Shown: one piece after another, positions 34,072-42,573 of the stretch | How positions within the stretch are numbered: the stretch's first letter is position 1 | Layout of the letters: the number at the start of each line of letters is the position of its first letter | NCBI GenBank assembly: GCA_017531385.1 | Contig: JAFXLD010000007.1 | Span: 1-60,747, forward strand | Direction of reading: 5' to 3' | From: Clostridia bacterium | Lineage (GTDB): Bacteria > Bacillota > Clostridia > Oscillospirales > Acutalibacteraceae | DNA: 60,747 bases | Notes under the pieces: generated by a model | Database searches by the model: none | What the model was told of the DNA's origin: nothing | Seen by the model: only the letters and a program-made list of their open reading frames with translations | Program-made: the position numbers and the translations under genes

Positions 34072-35160
34072 TCACCCAAAATATTCCTGCATCAGACTGT
34101 CGAATAATGTCTGTGCTTCGTCAAGTGCCTTCTGCACGGCAAATTTTGATTTGTCGACCTGTTCGACGAAGGCATAGTAGCTTTCCTGAACTTCAATAGG
34201 AGGTTTTATTATTTGAAAACTTGATACAATAGGAACATTTAAGTTGGGCATTGTCTGACCAACCGCCATTTCCTCAATGGTTTTCTTGAACGACGGAAAA
34301 GATATTACCTTTTGAATATAATCTGCCGTGACCTCACCTTTTGTTCTTATCAACAAACTACCAGTACCACACAAATAACCATCACAAGGAACGACTGCAC
34401 ATCTTCCCATTTCTCCTCGTCTACCCAATACAACATCACCTGTTTTTAAGTGATATGCTGATAATTCTTCATACTTTTGAGTTGAAACAGTCAATTTGCT
34501 GTCTGGAGCAATCTTCCCGTCAATAATATGGGATGGGTTTAATAACGCATAACCACCTTCAATATAGTCTTCCTTGTGCAGTAATGAACCAAACGGGCCA
34601 ATTTTAATATCTGCCAATTCAGACAAGGCAACCTTATCAAAGCCATGCGGATTAGAAACCGGGTCACCAAACATCTCGACAAATCGGGCTTTCACTAATT
34701 CATCAAGTTGTTGGAGTTGCTGTTTGCGATTTGTTATTATCTGATTAACCTTATCAATAATATCAACAATTCTTTCTTGTTCTTCAAGACTAAACAATGG
34801 AATCTGTGCTTCTGTCAAATTCCCCAACTTAATATATTTAATAACCCCGCCAATAGCTTGTTTACGAAGAGTTTCAACATACTTGTTCAAGAAACAATAT
34901 AAATATGGAACAGATAAAATAGATTTATCAATACTTTCAATGATATATGTTCGTTGATAAGCATCAAATTTGCCGTTGTAGTATTTTACATTTAAATCAC
35001 CGTTTCCGGCAACCAACACACATTCACAGTCATAACTATATGTATCAATTTTTAAAGGTTCAACTGAACAAGTAAAAAACGGATATTGACCGTTTTCACT
35101 TGAGGCATTTGCATCAAGCCTGCCTGTTCTTATTTTTACATAATCACCAAGTCTTGCCAT
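34072..35160 (-). CDS. hsdS: Type I restriction specificity subunit
   Basis: DNA-recognition subunit. The 362 residues have two target-recognition domains (about 1-115 and 175-325), each followed by helical spacer segments ('EEQERIVDIIDKVNQIITNRKQQL' region, shown at about 125-150; and the C-terminal 'VEQVDKSKFAVQKALDEAQ'). The second spacer is near the C-terminus as usual. The recognised sequence cannot be read from the protein. The C-terminal 'LFDSLMQEYFG' is typical. Confidence 0.93.
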   Translation of the reverse strand: MARLGDYVKIRTGRLDANASSENGQYPFFTCSVEPLKIDTYSYDCECVLVAGNGDLNVKYYNGKFDAYQRTYIIESIDKSILSVPYLYCFLNKYVETLRKQAIGGVIKYIKLGNLTEAQIPLFSLEEQERIVDIIDKVNQIITNRKQQLQQLDELVKARFVEMFGDPVSNPHGFDKVALSELADIKIGPFGSLLHKEDYIEGGYALLNPSHIIDGKIAPDSKLTVSTQKYEELSAYHLKTGDVVLGRRGEMGRCAVVPCDGYLCGTGSLLIRTKGEVTADYIQKVISFPSFKKTIEEMAVGQTMPNLNVPIVSSFQIIKPPIEVQESYYAFVEQVDKSKFAVQKALDEAQTLFDSLMQEYFG

Positions 35161-35175
35161 TATATCACCTCTTCA

Positions 35176-35757
35176 CTATTTTACAATTAAAATAGATATA
35201 ACAGAAACAATTAAAGACATTATTGAAATTAATCCGGAAAATATAGCCATTGCATATTCTCGATTACTCATATTTTCAACTTCATTTTCTGCAATTCTTA
35301 TCAATTGAGCAACTGTAAATGATACAAAAACTACTGCAATACATATAACAAAATTCGTATTAAAGAAAATTAAAATAATAGAAAATAATGCAACAAGATA
35401 TAATGTTAATCGAATCAAACGGAATATCAAAGAATTGGCAATATTTATCAATGAGTCTACTGCTGAAAAATATTTAATATTTTTCTTCGATACAAATAGC
35501 ATATTTTTAAAAACTCTTAATGTGTTAAAAAAGATTCTTGCCTGTTTCCAAATCTTACAATTTATATGTGAAAAATCTTTTTCCTTCAATATCTCTTTTC
35601 GCTTTTGAATTACTTCTTCTCTTTGGATTGTTTCTGATTGTTTTTTATCAATTTCTTTTTTTGTATCTGCATCTTGTTCTGCTCTTACGATTGCCTCTGC
35701 TAATTTATCATAATCAAATTCTTGTTTTTCGATTTTTATAACAATTTTTTTACTCAC
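35176..35757 (-). CDS. Hypothetical membrane protein inside the restriction operon
   Basis: Not recognised. From a GTG at 35757, 193 residues: a Lys/Glu-rich, probably coiled-coil cytoplasmic N-terminus (about 1-75), then about three hydrophobic helices ('LIRLTLYLVALFSIILIFF', 'FVICIAVVFVSFTVAQLI', 'IFSGLISIMSLIVSVISILI'). The GTG lies nine bases after GGAGG and overlaps the hsdM stop by 8 bp, so it is translationally coupled. A membrane protein is not a normal part of type I systems; defence-associated roles are inference. Confidence 0.75.
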   Translation of the reverse strand: MSKKIVIKIEKQEFDYDKLAEAIVRAEQDADTKKEIDKKQSETIQREEVIQKRKEILKEKDFSHINCKIWKQARIFFNTLRVFKNMLFVSKKNIKYFSAVDSLINIANSLIFRLIRLTLYLVALFSIILIFFNTNFVICIAVVFVSFTVAQLIRIAENEVENMSNREYAMAIFSGLISIMSLIVSVISILIVK

Positions 35758-37222
35758 TGAGCATCTCCTCCAACTCTGCAAGTTCTTTTGAAATTTCCAT
35801 TTGCAACTCGTTTAACTCAGCAAGAATCTCGCTTGTAGGCGGATATTCCACAGCAATATACTCCGTCTTTTTATACTTATTGATTGAAAGGTCATAGTCA
35901 TTGCTGATTATTTCATCCTTAGGCACAAAGAATGATTTTTCTGTTCTTTCTCTGTCCTTTTCGGTTTCAAGGTTTCTGAATCTTTCAATTATATCGTGAA
36001 TATCATTCTCGCTGACTGCTGTTCTCTTATCGTCAAGGCTGTAGCCGTCTGCCTGCATATCATAGAACCATACATTATCCGTACCGCCGTGACCCGTCTT
36101 TGTGAAAATCAGAATACCTGTTGAAACTCCCGCATAGGGCTTGAACACACCCGATGGCATTGAAATAACAGCCTCAAGTCTGTTGTTTTCAATCAACTCC
36201 TTACGGATAGCCTTGTGTGCAGTTGACGAACCGAAAAGAACTCCGTCGGGAACGATACATGCACATCTTCCGCCGATTTTAAGCATACGCAGGAACAGAG
36301 CAAGGAACAAAAGCTCCGTTTTCTTTGTTTTGCAGACTTTCAGCAAATCTGCAGATACGGTATCAGCATCAAGACTGCCCTTGAAAGGCGGATTTGCAAG
36401 AATTATTGAGTATCTGCCTGTGTCAGTATTTCTGTCAGAAAGGCTGTCACGGTAGTCGATATTGGGATTGTCAACACCGTGTGTCATCATATTCATTGCC
36501 CCCACACGGAGCATTGTTCTGTCCATATCGTAGCCGAAAAACATATGATTGTTGTAATGGTCCTTTTTCTCACGGTTATAGAAAATCTCATTGCGATACT
36601 TTTCCTTGAGATATTCACCCGATGCAACAAGGAATCCCGATGTGCCGCATGCAGGGTCACAGATTGTATCGTCGGGCTTCGGGTCAAGAAGCTCAACCAT
36701 CATTCTGATAATATGTCTGGGAGTTCTGAACTGACCGTTTACACCTGCAGTTGCAAGTTTTGAAAGAAGGCTTTCGTAAACATCGCCCTTGGTGTCGTTC
36801 TCAATTTCTTTTGCCATATCAATATACAGACTGTCAAGGGCATCGACAATCTTTGAAAGAAGCTGAGGTGTGGGAATCTTGAAAATGGCATCACTCATAT
36901 ATTTTGCATAAGTGCTTTCCTTGTTGCCGTGAAGATTCTTGATAAACGGAAAAATCTCCGTCTGCATAAGCTCATACATCTTCTCCGCAGGCAAATCACG
37001 GAATACGGACCACTTATACTGGTCGTGTCCCTCAAACATAGATGTATAGGGCAACTCGAGCATCATGCTGCTCTTTGCCTTCTTCGCATCTGTTTCATCC
37101 AAATCGTGAATGAACATAAGATATGTCATCTGTTCAACAACATCAAGGGGGTTTGTGATACCGCCTGTCCAGAACATTTCCCATATCGCATCAATTTTAT
37201 TTTTAAGTTCACCTGTTAACAT
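35750..37222 (-). CDS. hsdM: Type I DNA methyltransferase (M subunit)
   Basis: Adenine-N6 methyltransferase. The 490 residues have an N-terminal helical domain, the SAM motif 'DPACGTSGF' (about 188-196), the catalytic 'NPPF' (about 277-280) and a C-terminal helix bundle that contacts HsdS. First gene of the operon; it starts at 37222. Motifs complete, so modification should be active. Confidence 0.95.
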   Translation of the reverse strand: MLTGELKNKIDAIWEMFWTGGITNPLDVVEQMTYLMFIHDLDETDAKKAKSSMMLELPYTSMFEGHDQYKWSVFRDLPAEKMYELMQTEIFPFIKNLHGNKESTYAKYMSDAIFKIPTPQLLSKIVDALDSLYIDMAKEIENDTKGDVYESLLSKLATAGVNGQFRTPRHIIRMMVELLDPKPDDTICDPACGTSGFLVASGEYLKEKYRNEIFYNREKKDHYNNHMFFGYDMDRTMLRVGAMNMMTHGVDNPNIDYRDSLSDRNTDTGRYSIILANPPFKGSLDADTVSADLLKVCKTKKTELLFLALFLRMLKIGGRCACIVPDGVLFGSSTAHKAIRKELIENNRLEAVISMPSGVFKPYAGVSTGILIFTKTGHGGTDNVWFYDMQADGYSLDDKRTAVSENDIHDIIERFRNLETEKDRERTEKSFFVPKDEIISNDYDLSINKYKKTEYIAVEYPPTSEILAELNELQMEISKELAELEEMLSE

Positions 37223-37395
37223 AGTGACGCCTCCGAGTATATTACTTCATCGTAATTTTATCAGAATAACTGTCCAATAAACCGTACATTACAACCATTT
37301 TCTGACAAAAACTGTTTTTATTTCTATTTATTCCATAATATAATACCATAATATATAATAAAATTCAACGAAGAATGTAACACAAAAAAACAAAA

Positions 37396-37413
37396 CTCCC
37401 GAAAATTCGGGAG
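37396..37413 (-). terminator. Terminator of the tyrosine recombinase gene
   Basis: Stem CTCCCGAA / TTCGGGAG with U-rich tail on the minus strand. Confidence 0.85.
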
Positions 37414-37417
37414 CGAT

Positions 37418-38395
37418 TTATGTTTGCCAGAGGTAGTGGTCAGCTACGACAGAAGGTCGATTGTGTCCGAGGTTTTGAGAGCATTTTAATAATGCTAATC
37501 TGTCATAGCAGACATGTTTTTTGTCGTCACGGCAATGATATGCAGAGCGGACATCTGTGAAACCTTTCTTCAGAGTACCGTCCGGGTTGTAATATTGCTG
37601 AACTTCGGATTTATCGGTATATGTTATTACAAGACGGTTGTGATAGAGAATCATTCTTTCGTTTTTATAGTCGTTTCTGTTTCGGGCGTATTTTTCATAA
37701 ACTGATTTTGCATATTCAGCCCTCAACGAGTGAATGTCGATATCGGGTATTTTATCAAACACTTTGTTTTGTTGAGCTTCTTGCATTTTTTCAATGACAA
37801 AGGCTATATCATCTTCACTGCCGACAATTTCACTTATTCTTTTTCGACCGCCTTTACCATTCTTGACAAAAATATAGTATTTACCGTCTTTCATTTGCAA
37901 GCAATCGCCCCGTAATGCGGTTATTTCTCTTCGGCGCAATCCGGTGCATCGGCAAAATCTGATAAAGTCATCATTTTTACCTGTTTTATACCTGCCGTCC
38001 CTCTTAGCAGAATGACGGCTTCTTTTTATATTCTTTCTCACCCGGGGTGGAGTGGGAATGAATTCTTTTGTACTGCAGTGAAATAGTTTTGCAAGTGCAG
38101 AAGCCTGCAGTTTGATTGTGTAAGCAGAATAATTTTTGTCGATATTGTATTTTAGGTATTCATTTACATACTGTCTGCAGTCTGCAAGATTCTTTGCTTT
38201 ATGTTGATTCTTACAGTAAACAGCAAAGGCAATGCACTGTTGCTGGTATGCATCAAAAGTTCCGTATGAATATATCTTATCTGATGTTTCACCGATTACT
38301 TTGTCCACATGTTTGCTCTGACCGATAGCAAGCATACTGCGAAGCTCTTCATCCACCTGCTGTTTAAGACTCTTTTTGTTCTTGTGTCCCATCAT
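37418..38395 (-). CDS. Tyrosine recombinase/integrase
   Basis: Site-specific recombinase of the phage-integrase family. The 325 residues have an N-terminal SAM-like DNA-binding half and a catalytic half with R154 ('GLRRRE'), K181 ('NGKGGRKR'), H222/R225 ('HSLR'), H311 ('LGH') and Y321 ('DHY'), so a complete catalytic set. The Tyr is only five residues from the end. It is not at an element boundary, unlike the serine recombinase, so it may resolve multimers, invert a segment or belong to an older element. No inverted sites were recognised beside it. Confidence 0.88.
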   Translation of the reverse strand: MMGHKNKKSLKQQVDEELRSMLAIGQSKHVDKVIGETSDKIYSYGTFDAYQQQCIAFAVYCKNQHKAKNLADCRQYVNEYLKYNIDKNYSAYTIKLQASALAKLFHCSTKEFIPTPPRVRKNIKRSRHSAKRDGRYKTGKNDDFIRFCRCTGLRRREITALRGDCLQMKDGKYYIFVKNGKGGRKRISEIVGSEDDIAFVIEKMQEAQQNKVFDKIPDIDIHSLRAEYAKSVYEKYARNRNDYKNERMILYHNRLVITYTDKSEVQQYYNPDGTLKKGFTDVRSAYHCRDDKKHVCYDRLALLKCSQNLGHNRPSVVADHYLWQT

Positions 38396-38577
38396 TTCAA
38401 CCCCTTTCTATATAGAATAATATGTTAAGTAAAATCACCCACATTTTTAATTCAGGTTATGGTTCCTGATAAATATCCTGACCTTGTTTTGTTTAGCTTT
38501 TCTCCTTTCTTGTGCTGCTACCACATCATCTATATATCAACATAATTATGCATATTCGCCTTCTCAAGCAAAGAAAA

Positions 38578-38599
38578 AATCCCGACATCAGTCGGGATT
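38578..38599. terminator. Terminator between ATPase and tyrosine recombinase genes
   Basis: Stem AATCCCGAC / GTCGGGATT with a four-base loop. Sequence 38396-38577 shows no gene. Confidence 0.75.
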
Positions 38600-38672
38600 C
38601 CGTATACAGTTTCGGACATCGCCGTTTATTCGGAGGAAAATCCCCGAATAACCGTCAACAAGTCTTTGCTAT

Positions 38673-40010
38673 TCAATTATACTTTTCTTTCAGATATCTT
38701 TTGAACAGGAATGTGCAGTAGTAAGGGAATGTGTACACATTATCATTGTGTCCGATATTGCCTGCACAGAATTTTATGCCAAATGCAATATCCTCATATT
38801 TTTCACTTTCGACAAGTGCTTTCAGAGATTTTGTTTTATTGTTCGATGACTTGACTTCAACCGGTACAAGATTGTTTGCGGTTCTTACAAAGAAATCCTG
38901 TTCAAGGGTAGCATTTTCCTTTTTGTAATAGTATAAGCCATAACCTGATTTTACAAGTGCTTCACCAACAATGCTTTCGTACAATGCACCTTTATAAATA
39001 TCAAGATTCTTATTTGCTCTCAGGTCTTCCTGTGCTTCATCGTCAAGTAACGAGACGAATAATCCTGTATCACAGAAGTAAACCTTGAATTTATCGGGGT
39101 CATAATTTCCTTTCAACGGAAGGTCAGGACTGTTGAGGCAATAGCAGAGATGTATCATACCTGCATCCTGCAGCCATTCAATACATCCACGGTAATCCTT
39201 AAATCTTGCACCTTTTTCAACCTTGGAAAGCTGGAATTTTTTATTCTCCTTTGAAAGTTGGAAAGGAATACTGTTGAATACATTCATTATTCTTGCCTGG
39301 TCAAGACCTGTTGCATATTTTCTTATATCTTCTTCGTAGTCTGCTATAAGCTGACGCTGAATTTCAAGAGTTCCTTCAAAGGTATTGTTCTCAATATATG
39401 TTTTTACAACAGCAGGCATACCGCCAAGAATGCAATAATCCAGAAACAGGGAAGAAAATATTGAATGCTGAAGCTGTGAGAACGGTTTTTCTTCAAGCAT
39501 ATGAGCAAGCATATCATCAATCACATCTGAAGAATAACCTTTTGCCCACAAGAATTCTTCAAAGTCAAGTGAATACATAGAATAGTCTGTTTTATTGCCG
39601 ACACTATTACTTTCAATTCTGTTGTAATTGATACCGAGAAGAGACCCTGAACAGATAACATCAAATCGACCGTCAATATTAAAGAATTTCAACGAAGTGG
39701 CAATTTCGGGGAATTCCTGAATTTCATCAAAAAATATAAGTGTTTCACCGGGGATGAATCTGAATGAAGGCTCTATCATTGAGATGTTTTTAATAACAGA
39801 TGCGGCATCATATCCGTCCGATATTATCATTTTATATTTTTCTGCAGTCACGAAATTGATTTCGATTACGCTGGTATAATTCTCTTTTGCAAACTTTCGG
39901 ATAGATTCTGTTTTTCCAATCTGACGGGGACCTTTGACAATCAAAGGCATTCTTTTTTTGTTGTTTTTCCAGTCAGTAAGAAAAAGGTCAATCTTTCGTT
40001 TAAGATACAT
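38673..40010 (-). CDS. AAA-type ATPase with DUF4143 domain
   Basis: Function unknown; common in mobile regions. The 445 residues have Walker A 'GPRQIGKTE' and Walker B 'LIFFDEIQE' in an AAA_14-type domain, then DUF4143 with 'VPVEVKSSNN', which resembles a PD-(D/E)xK nuclease strand. AAGGAGGCGATTTT precedes the ATG. The promoter region carries three repeats spaced exactly 33 bp. Confidence 0.87.
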   Translation of the reverse strand: MYLKRKIDLFLTDWKNNKKRMPLIVKGPRQIGKTESIRKFAKENYTSVIEINFVTAEKYKMIISDGYDAASVIKNISMIEPSFRFIPGETLIFFDEIQEFPEIATSLKFFNIDGRFDVICSGSLLGINYNRIESNSVGNKTDYSMYSLDFEEFLWAKGYSSDVIDDMLAHMLEEKPFSQLQHSIFSSLFLDYCILGGMPAVVKTYIENNTFEGTLEIQRQLIADYEEDIRKYATGLDQARIMNVFNSIPFQLSKENKKFQLSKVEKGARFKDYRGCIEWLQDAGMIHLCYCLNSPDLPLKGNYDPDKFKVYFCDTGLFVSLLDDEAQEDLRANKNLDIYKGALYESIVGEALVKSGYGLYYYKKENATLEQDFFVRTANNLVPVEVKSSNNKTKSLKALVESEKYEDIAFGIKFCAGNIGHNDNVYTFPYYCTFLFKRYLKEKYN

Positions 40011-40041
40011 AAAATCGCCTCCTTAGAATGGTTGCAATATT

Positions 40042-40153
40042 ATTATACACAAATCATAGCGAATATTCAACTATATTTTACACTTTTATGAGGGAATATT
40101 TGCCCTTTTGTTACACTTTTATGAGCGAATGATGGGTGTATTTTTACACTTTT
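40042..40153 (-). promoter_or_regulatory. ATPase-gene promoter with three 33-bp-spaced repeats
   Basis: Minus strand: TTGAAT (40065-40070), 17 bases, TATAAT (40042-40047). Upstream are TTACACTTTTATGAG at 40078-40092 and 40111-40125 and TTACACTTTT at 40144-40153, exactly 33 bp apart (three helical turns). Likely binding sites for a regulator. Confidence 0.7.
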
Positions 40154-40180
40154 CATTTTTTTGACACAAAAATACAGAAA

Positions 40181-40310
40181 AACCGACTGATTTCTGACAA
40201 TTCAGATTCAGTCAGTTTTTGCTTTTGTATCGTTGGAACGATAGTTTTATGAAAAATTGAATGATTTTAATGGTTTTTAGCCGTCGGAAGTGAGATTTCG
40301 ACGGTTTTTG
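40181..40310 (+). terminator. Two terminator-like hairpins in the 40.0-40.6 kb gap
   Basis: An imperfect CCGACTGA/TCAGTCAG stem with T-run (40181-40220) and CCGTCG/CGACGG with T-run (40281-40310). The rest of 40311-40532 holds no gene I can support. Confidence 0.6.
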
Positions 40311-40532
40311 TAATATATGTACAAGAAAAATCCTGAAAGTTTGTGCAATATTTTTTCAAAAATTCTGTAGGAGAGAATTTTACCCCATTTTGAACTTTCA
40401 TCATTAGTCCGACAAGAACGAGAAAGATTCTGAAATTCCAAAAAATCTGTTCAGAAAATTATCATTGCTATCCGGCAATCATAATTACTTTAAATTTGAT
40501 GATTTGGATTTTTATGAATTGAACATCGGATT

Positions 40533-40554
40533 TTGTTAAAAATATTTTTAACAA
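40533..40554. promoter_or_regulatory. 22-bp perfect palindrome before the 43-aa gene
   Basis: Arms TTGTTAAAAAT / ATTTTTAACAA. It ends just before the AAGGAGG ribosome binding site and overlaps a possible -10 region, so it could be an operator or an RNA hairpin controlling translation. Confidence 0.65.
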
Positions 40555-40566
40555 GGAGGACTTAAT

Positions 40567-40698
40567 ATGAAGTCTACAAAAGAAATGAATCAGGTTGCAG
40601 AAAACATCTGGATTAAATACTTCTCTGAAGTGCTTGTAGAAAGCTCATTGCTCACTCAGGAAGAGGCAGACTTAATCATATCAACCTGTGCGGCATAA
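40567..40698 (+). CDS. 43-residue protein upstream of the serine recombinase
   Basis: Not recognised. A single helical, acidic protein ('MNQVAENIWIKYFSEVLVE', 'LTQEEADLIISTCAA') with a strong AAGGAGG seven bases before the ATG. It is 88 bp before the recombinase gene in the same direction, with no terminator seen between. Small proteins beside serine integrases often act as directionality factors; this role is inference. Confidence 0.7.
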   Translation: MKSTKEMNQVAENIWIKYFSEVLVESSLLTQEEADLIISTCAA

Positions 40699-40786
40699 TT
40701 GCCGTTACATATCGGAAAAATTTATACATTGTATTCATTAAAAAAAGTAATTTATAATTTAACTAAATAACAAAGGAGTTTTTATA

Positions 40787-42424
40787 ATGAATTTATTATC
40801 AGTACAGAACGATTTCGCAAAAGGTATTACAATCAATCAGATGAATTGCAGAGTTGCATATTACTGCAGAGTTTCAACAGAAAAAGGTGACCAGCTTAAC
40901 TCACTTGAAAATCAGAAGCAATATTTTGAAAATTATATAAAAGAGAGTGAAAACTGGAAGCTTGCAGGTGCATACATTGATAAGGGCAAGTCAGGTACAT
41001 CATTGAAGAACCGTGTTGAATTCAACAGAATGATTGCAGATGCAAAAAGAGGCAAGTTTGATTTGATTGTTACAAAAGAAGCTTCAAGATGGGCAAGAAA
41101 TATCGTTGATGCAATCAGCGTTGTCCGTGAATTGCTGCAGTACGGTGTAGGTGTAATTTTCCAGAATGACGGAATCTGTACATTTGATAAAGATGCTGAA
41201 ATGTATCTTTCAATTATGAGTACCATGGCTCAGAATGAATCAAGAAAGATTTCTACACGAGTTGCATGGGGACACAAAATGGCAATCAAGAACAAGCACG
41301 TTCTCGGCAAGGCACCTTTCGGATATGCAAACGATGACAGAAAACTGAAAATCAATCCCACAGAGGCTGAAATCGTAAAAAAGCTTTACACAATGTACTC
41401 AACAGGGAATTACAGTCTTAAGGACCTTGAAAGATATTTCTATGAACAGGGCTACCGTAACAGAAACGGTAACAAGCTTGCCCACAACACTCTCGGTAAT
41501 ATAATCTGCAATCCTAAGAATATGGGTTATTATGTAGGCGGAAAAGTTGTTATCGTTGATATGTTCACAAAGAAACAGCAATTCCTTCCCGAAGAAGAAT
41601 GGAAGATGGAATATGCTCCCGACATTGTTCCTCCCATCGTTGATGAGGATACATGGCGAAAGGCTTTTGATATTTTCAAGGAAAGAAGTGAAGATGTCAA
41701 AACATACCGAAATGTATGCAACAAGGATAATCTCCTCACAGGTAAAATGTATTGTGCACACTGCGGAGCACCTTATTATAAAAGAGAACGTGGCAGATGG
41801 GTATGCTCCTACAAAAAAGAGCACGGCAAGGATTCATGTCCCTCACTTATAATCAGTGAAGATGAAATCAGACCTATTCTGCTTGATGTGTTCAGACAGA
41901 CATCTTCTGCATCCGAAATGGCTATCAGAAAAATGATGCAGGCATTTGAAAAGATGCTTCAGGACGATGACACCGAGAAAATAATCAGGGCCTATCAGAA
42001 AGACCTTGATACGCTCAGAGAAAGACAATCAGTTCTTCTTGACAAGTATCTTGACGGAGAAATTCCCAAGTCCCTTTATGACACTAAGAATGGCGAAATT
42101 AATGAAAAAATCGGTGAACTTGAAAATTCAATCGGTGAAATTGAAGGAAGCCGCTTGACTAAAGAAGCGTATGCTGATAAACTTAATACTATAAGAAAAA
42201 GACTTGTTCAGGCAGAAAAGGATGTTGACAGCGGCATCATTACTCCTGACTTCGTAAAGCACTATATCGACAGAATCAATGTATCAACCGAGGGCAACAT
42301 TATCAACCTTGAAATCACACTTTTTTCAGGAATCAAGCTCAATTCGGTAATTGAAAAGAACGGATGTCGTCCGGGTACTATGGTCAAGAAGATGATCGAG
42401 GCTTACGAAAACGGCATGAAATAA
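40787..42424 (+). CDS. Large serine recombinase (integrase) with C-terminus supplied by the host gene
   Basis: Catalyses integration and probably excision of the element. The 545 residues have the resolvase domain with nucleophile Ser30 ('YYCRVSTEKGDQ'), a recombinase domain, a zinc ribbon (about 321-352, CAHC...C...C), and a coiled coil (about 385-475). Residues 534-545 (KKMIEAYENGMK) are not its own: they are the 3' end of the SASP gene. In the excised circle the frame continues instead into the 33 residues now fused to the SASP, giving 566 residues. AAGGAG precedes the ATG. The attP core thus lies inside this gene. Confidence 0.93.
   Translation: MNLLSVQNDFAKGITINQMNCRVAYYCRVSTEKGDQLNSLENQKQYFENYIKESENWKLAGAYIDKGKSGTSLKNRVEFNRMIADAKRGKFDLIVTKEASRWARNIVDAISVVRELLQYGVGVIFQNDGICTFDKDAEMYLSIMSTMAQNESRKISTRVAWGHKMAIKNKHVLGKAPFGYANDDRKLKINPTEAEIVKKLYTMYSTGNYSLKDLERYFYEQGYRNRNGNKLAHNTLGNIICNPKNMGYYVGGKVVIVDMFTKKQQFLPEEEWKMEYAPDIVPPIVDEDTWRKAFDIFKERSEDVKTYRNVCNKDNLLTGKMYCAHCGAPYYKRERGRWVCSYKKEHGKDSCPSLIISEDEIRPILLDVFRQTSSASEMAIRKMMQAFEKMLQDDDTEKIIRAYQKDLDTLRERQSVLLDKYLDGEIPKSLYDTKNGEINEKIGELENSIGEIEGSRLTKEAYADKLNTIRKRLVQAEKDVDSGIITPDFVKHYIDRINVSTEGNIINLEITLFSGIKLNSVIEKNGCRPGTMVKKMIEAYENGMK
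42380..42387 (+). other. attR core
   Basis: ATGGTCAA, identical to 22712-22719; followed at once by the SASP codons for KKMIEAYENGMK (42386-42424). Confidence 0.88.
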
Positions 42425-42440
42425 TCGATGGCCTTTTATA

Positions 42441-42486
42441 AATGCGGATGCAGTTCGTCAAACGGATTGCGTCTGTATTTTTTTTG
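42441..42486 (+). terminator. Native terminator of the SASP gene
   Basis: Stem pairing AATGCGGATGCA with TGCGTCTGTATT followed by an eight-base T-run; it now follows the recombinase frame. Confidence 0.7.
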
Positions 42487-42507
42487 CAAATAATTTTCAA
42501 TTTTATA

Positions 42508-42536
42508 GTGACAAAAAGATTTTACGGGTGTATACT
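42508..42536 (+). promoter_or_regulatory. Promoter of the MATE gene
   Basis: GTGACA (42508-42513), 17 bases, TATACT (42531-42536). Confidence 0.65.
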
Positions 42537-42573
42537 GTTTTTTGTAAAATTTTTTTGAAATCCGGTGTAAATA

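Larger units (their letters stand above)
22712..42387. mobile_element. 19.7-kb integrative element inserted in a spore-protein gene
   Basis: Boundaries are the identical 8-bp cores ATGGTCAA at 22712-22719 and 42380-42387. Outer flanks join in frame to restore the SASP; inner flanks join in frame to extend the large serine recombinase. The element carries a regulator-protease-PIN cassette, replication genes, a type I restriction-modification operon, a tyrosine recombinase, an ATPase and the recombinase at its right end. No conjugation genes were seen, so it is an integrative, possibly mobilisable or phage-satellite-like element. Resemblance to skin-type elements that interrupt sporulation genes is by analogy only. 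Confidence 0.9.

Noticed and set aside
40078-40153. Three regularly spaced repeats that could suggest a short CRISPR-like array
   Set aside because: Repeats are only 10-15 bp, the third is partial, there are no cas genes, and they abut a promoter -35 box; operator sites fit better.
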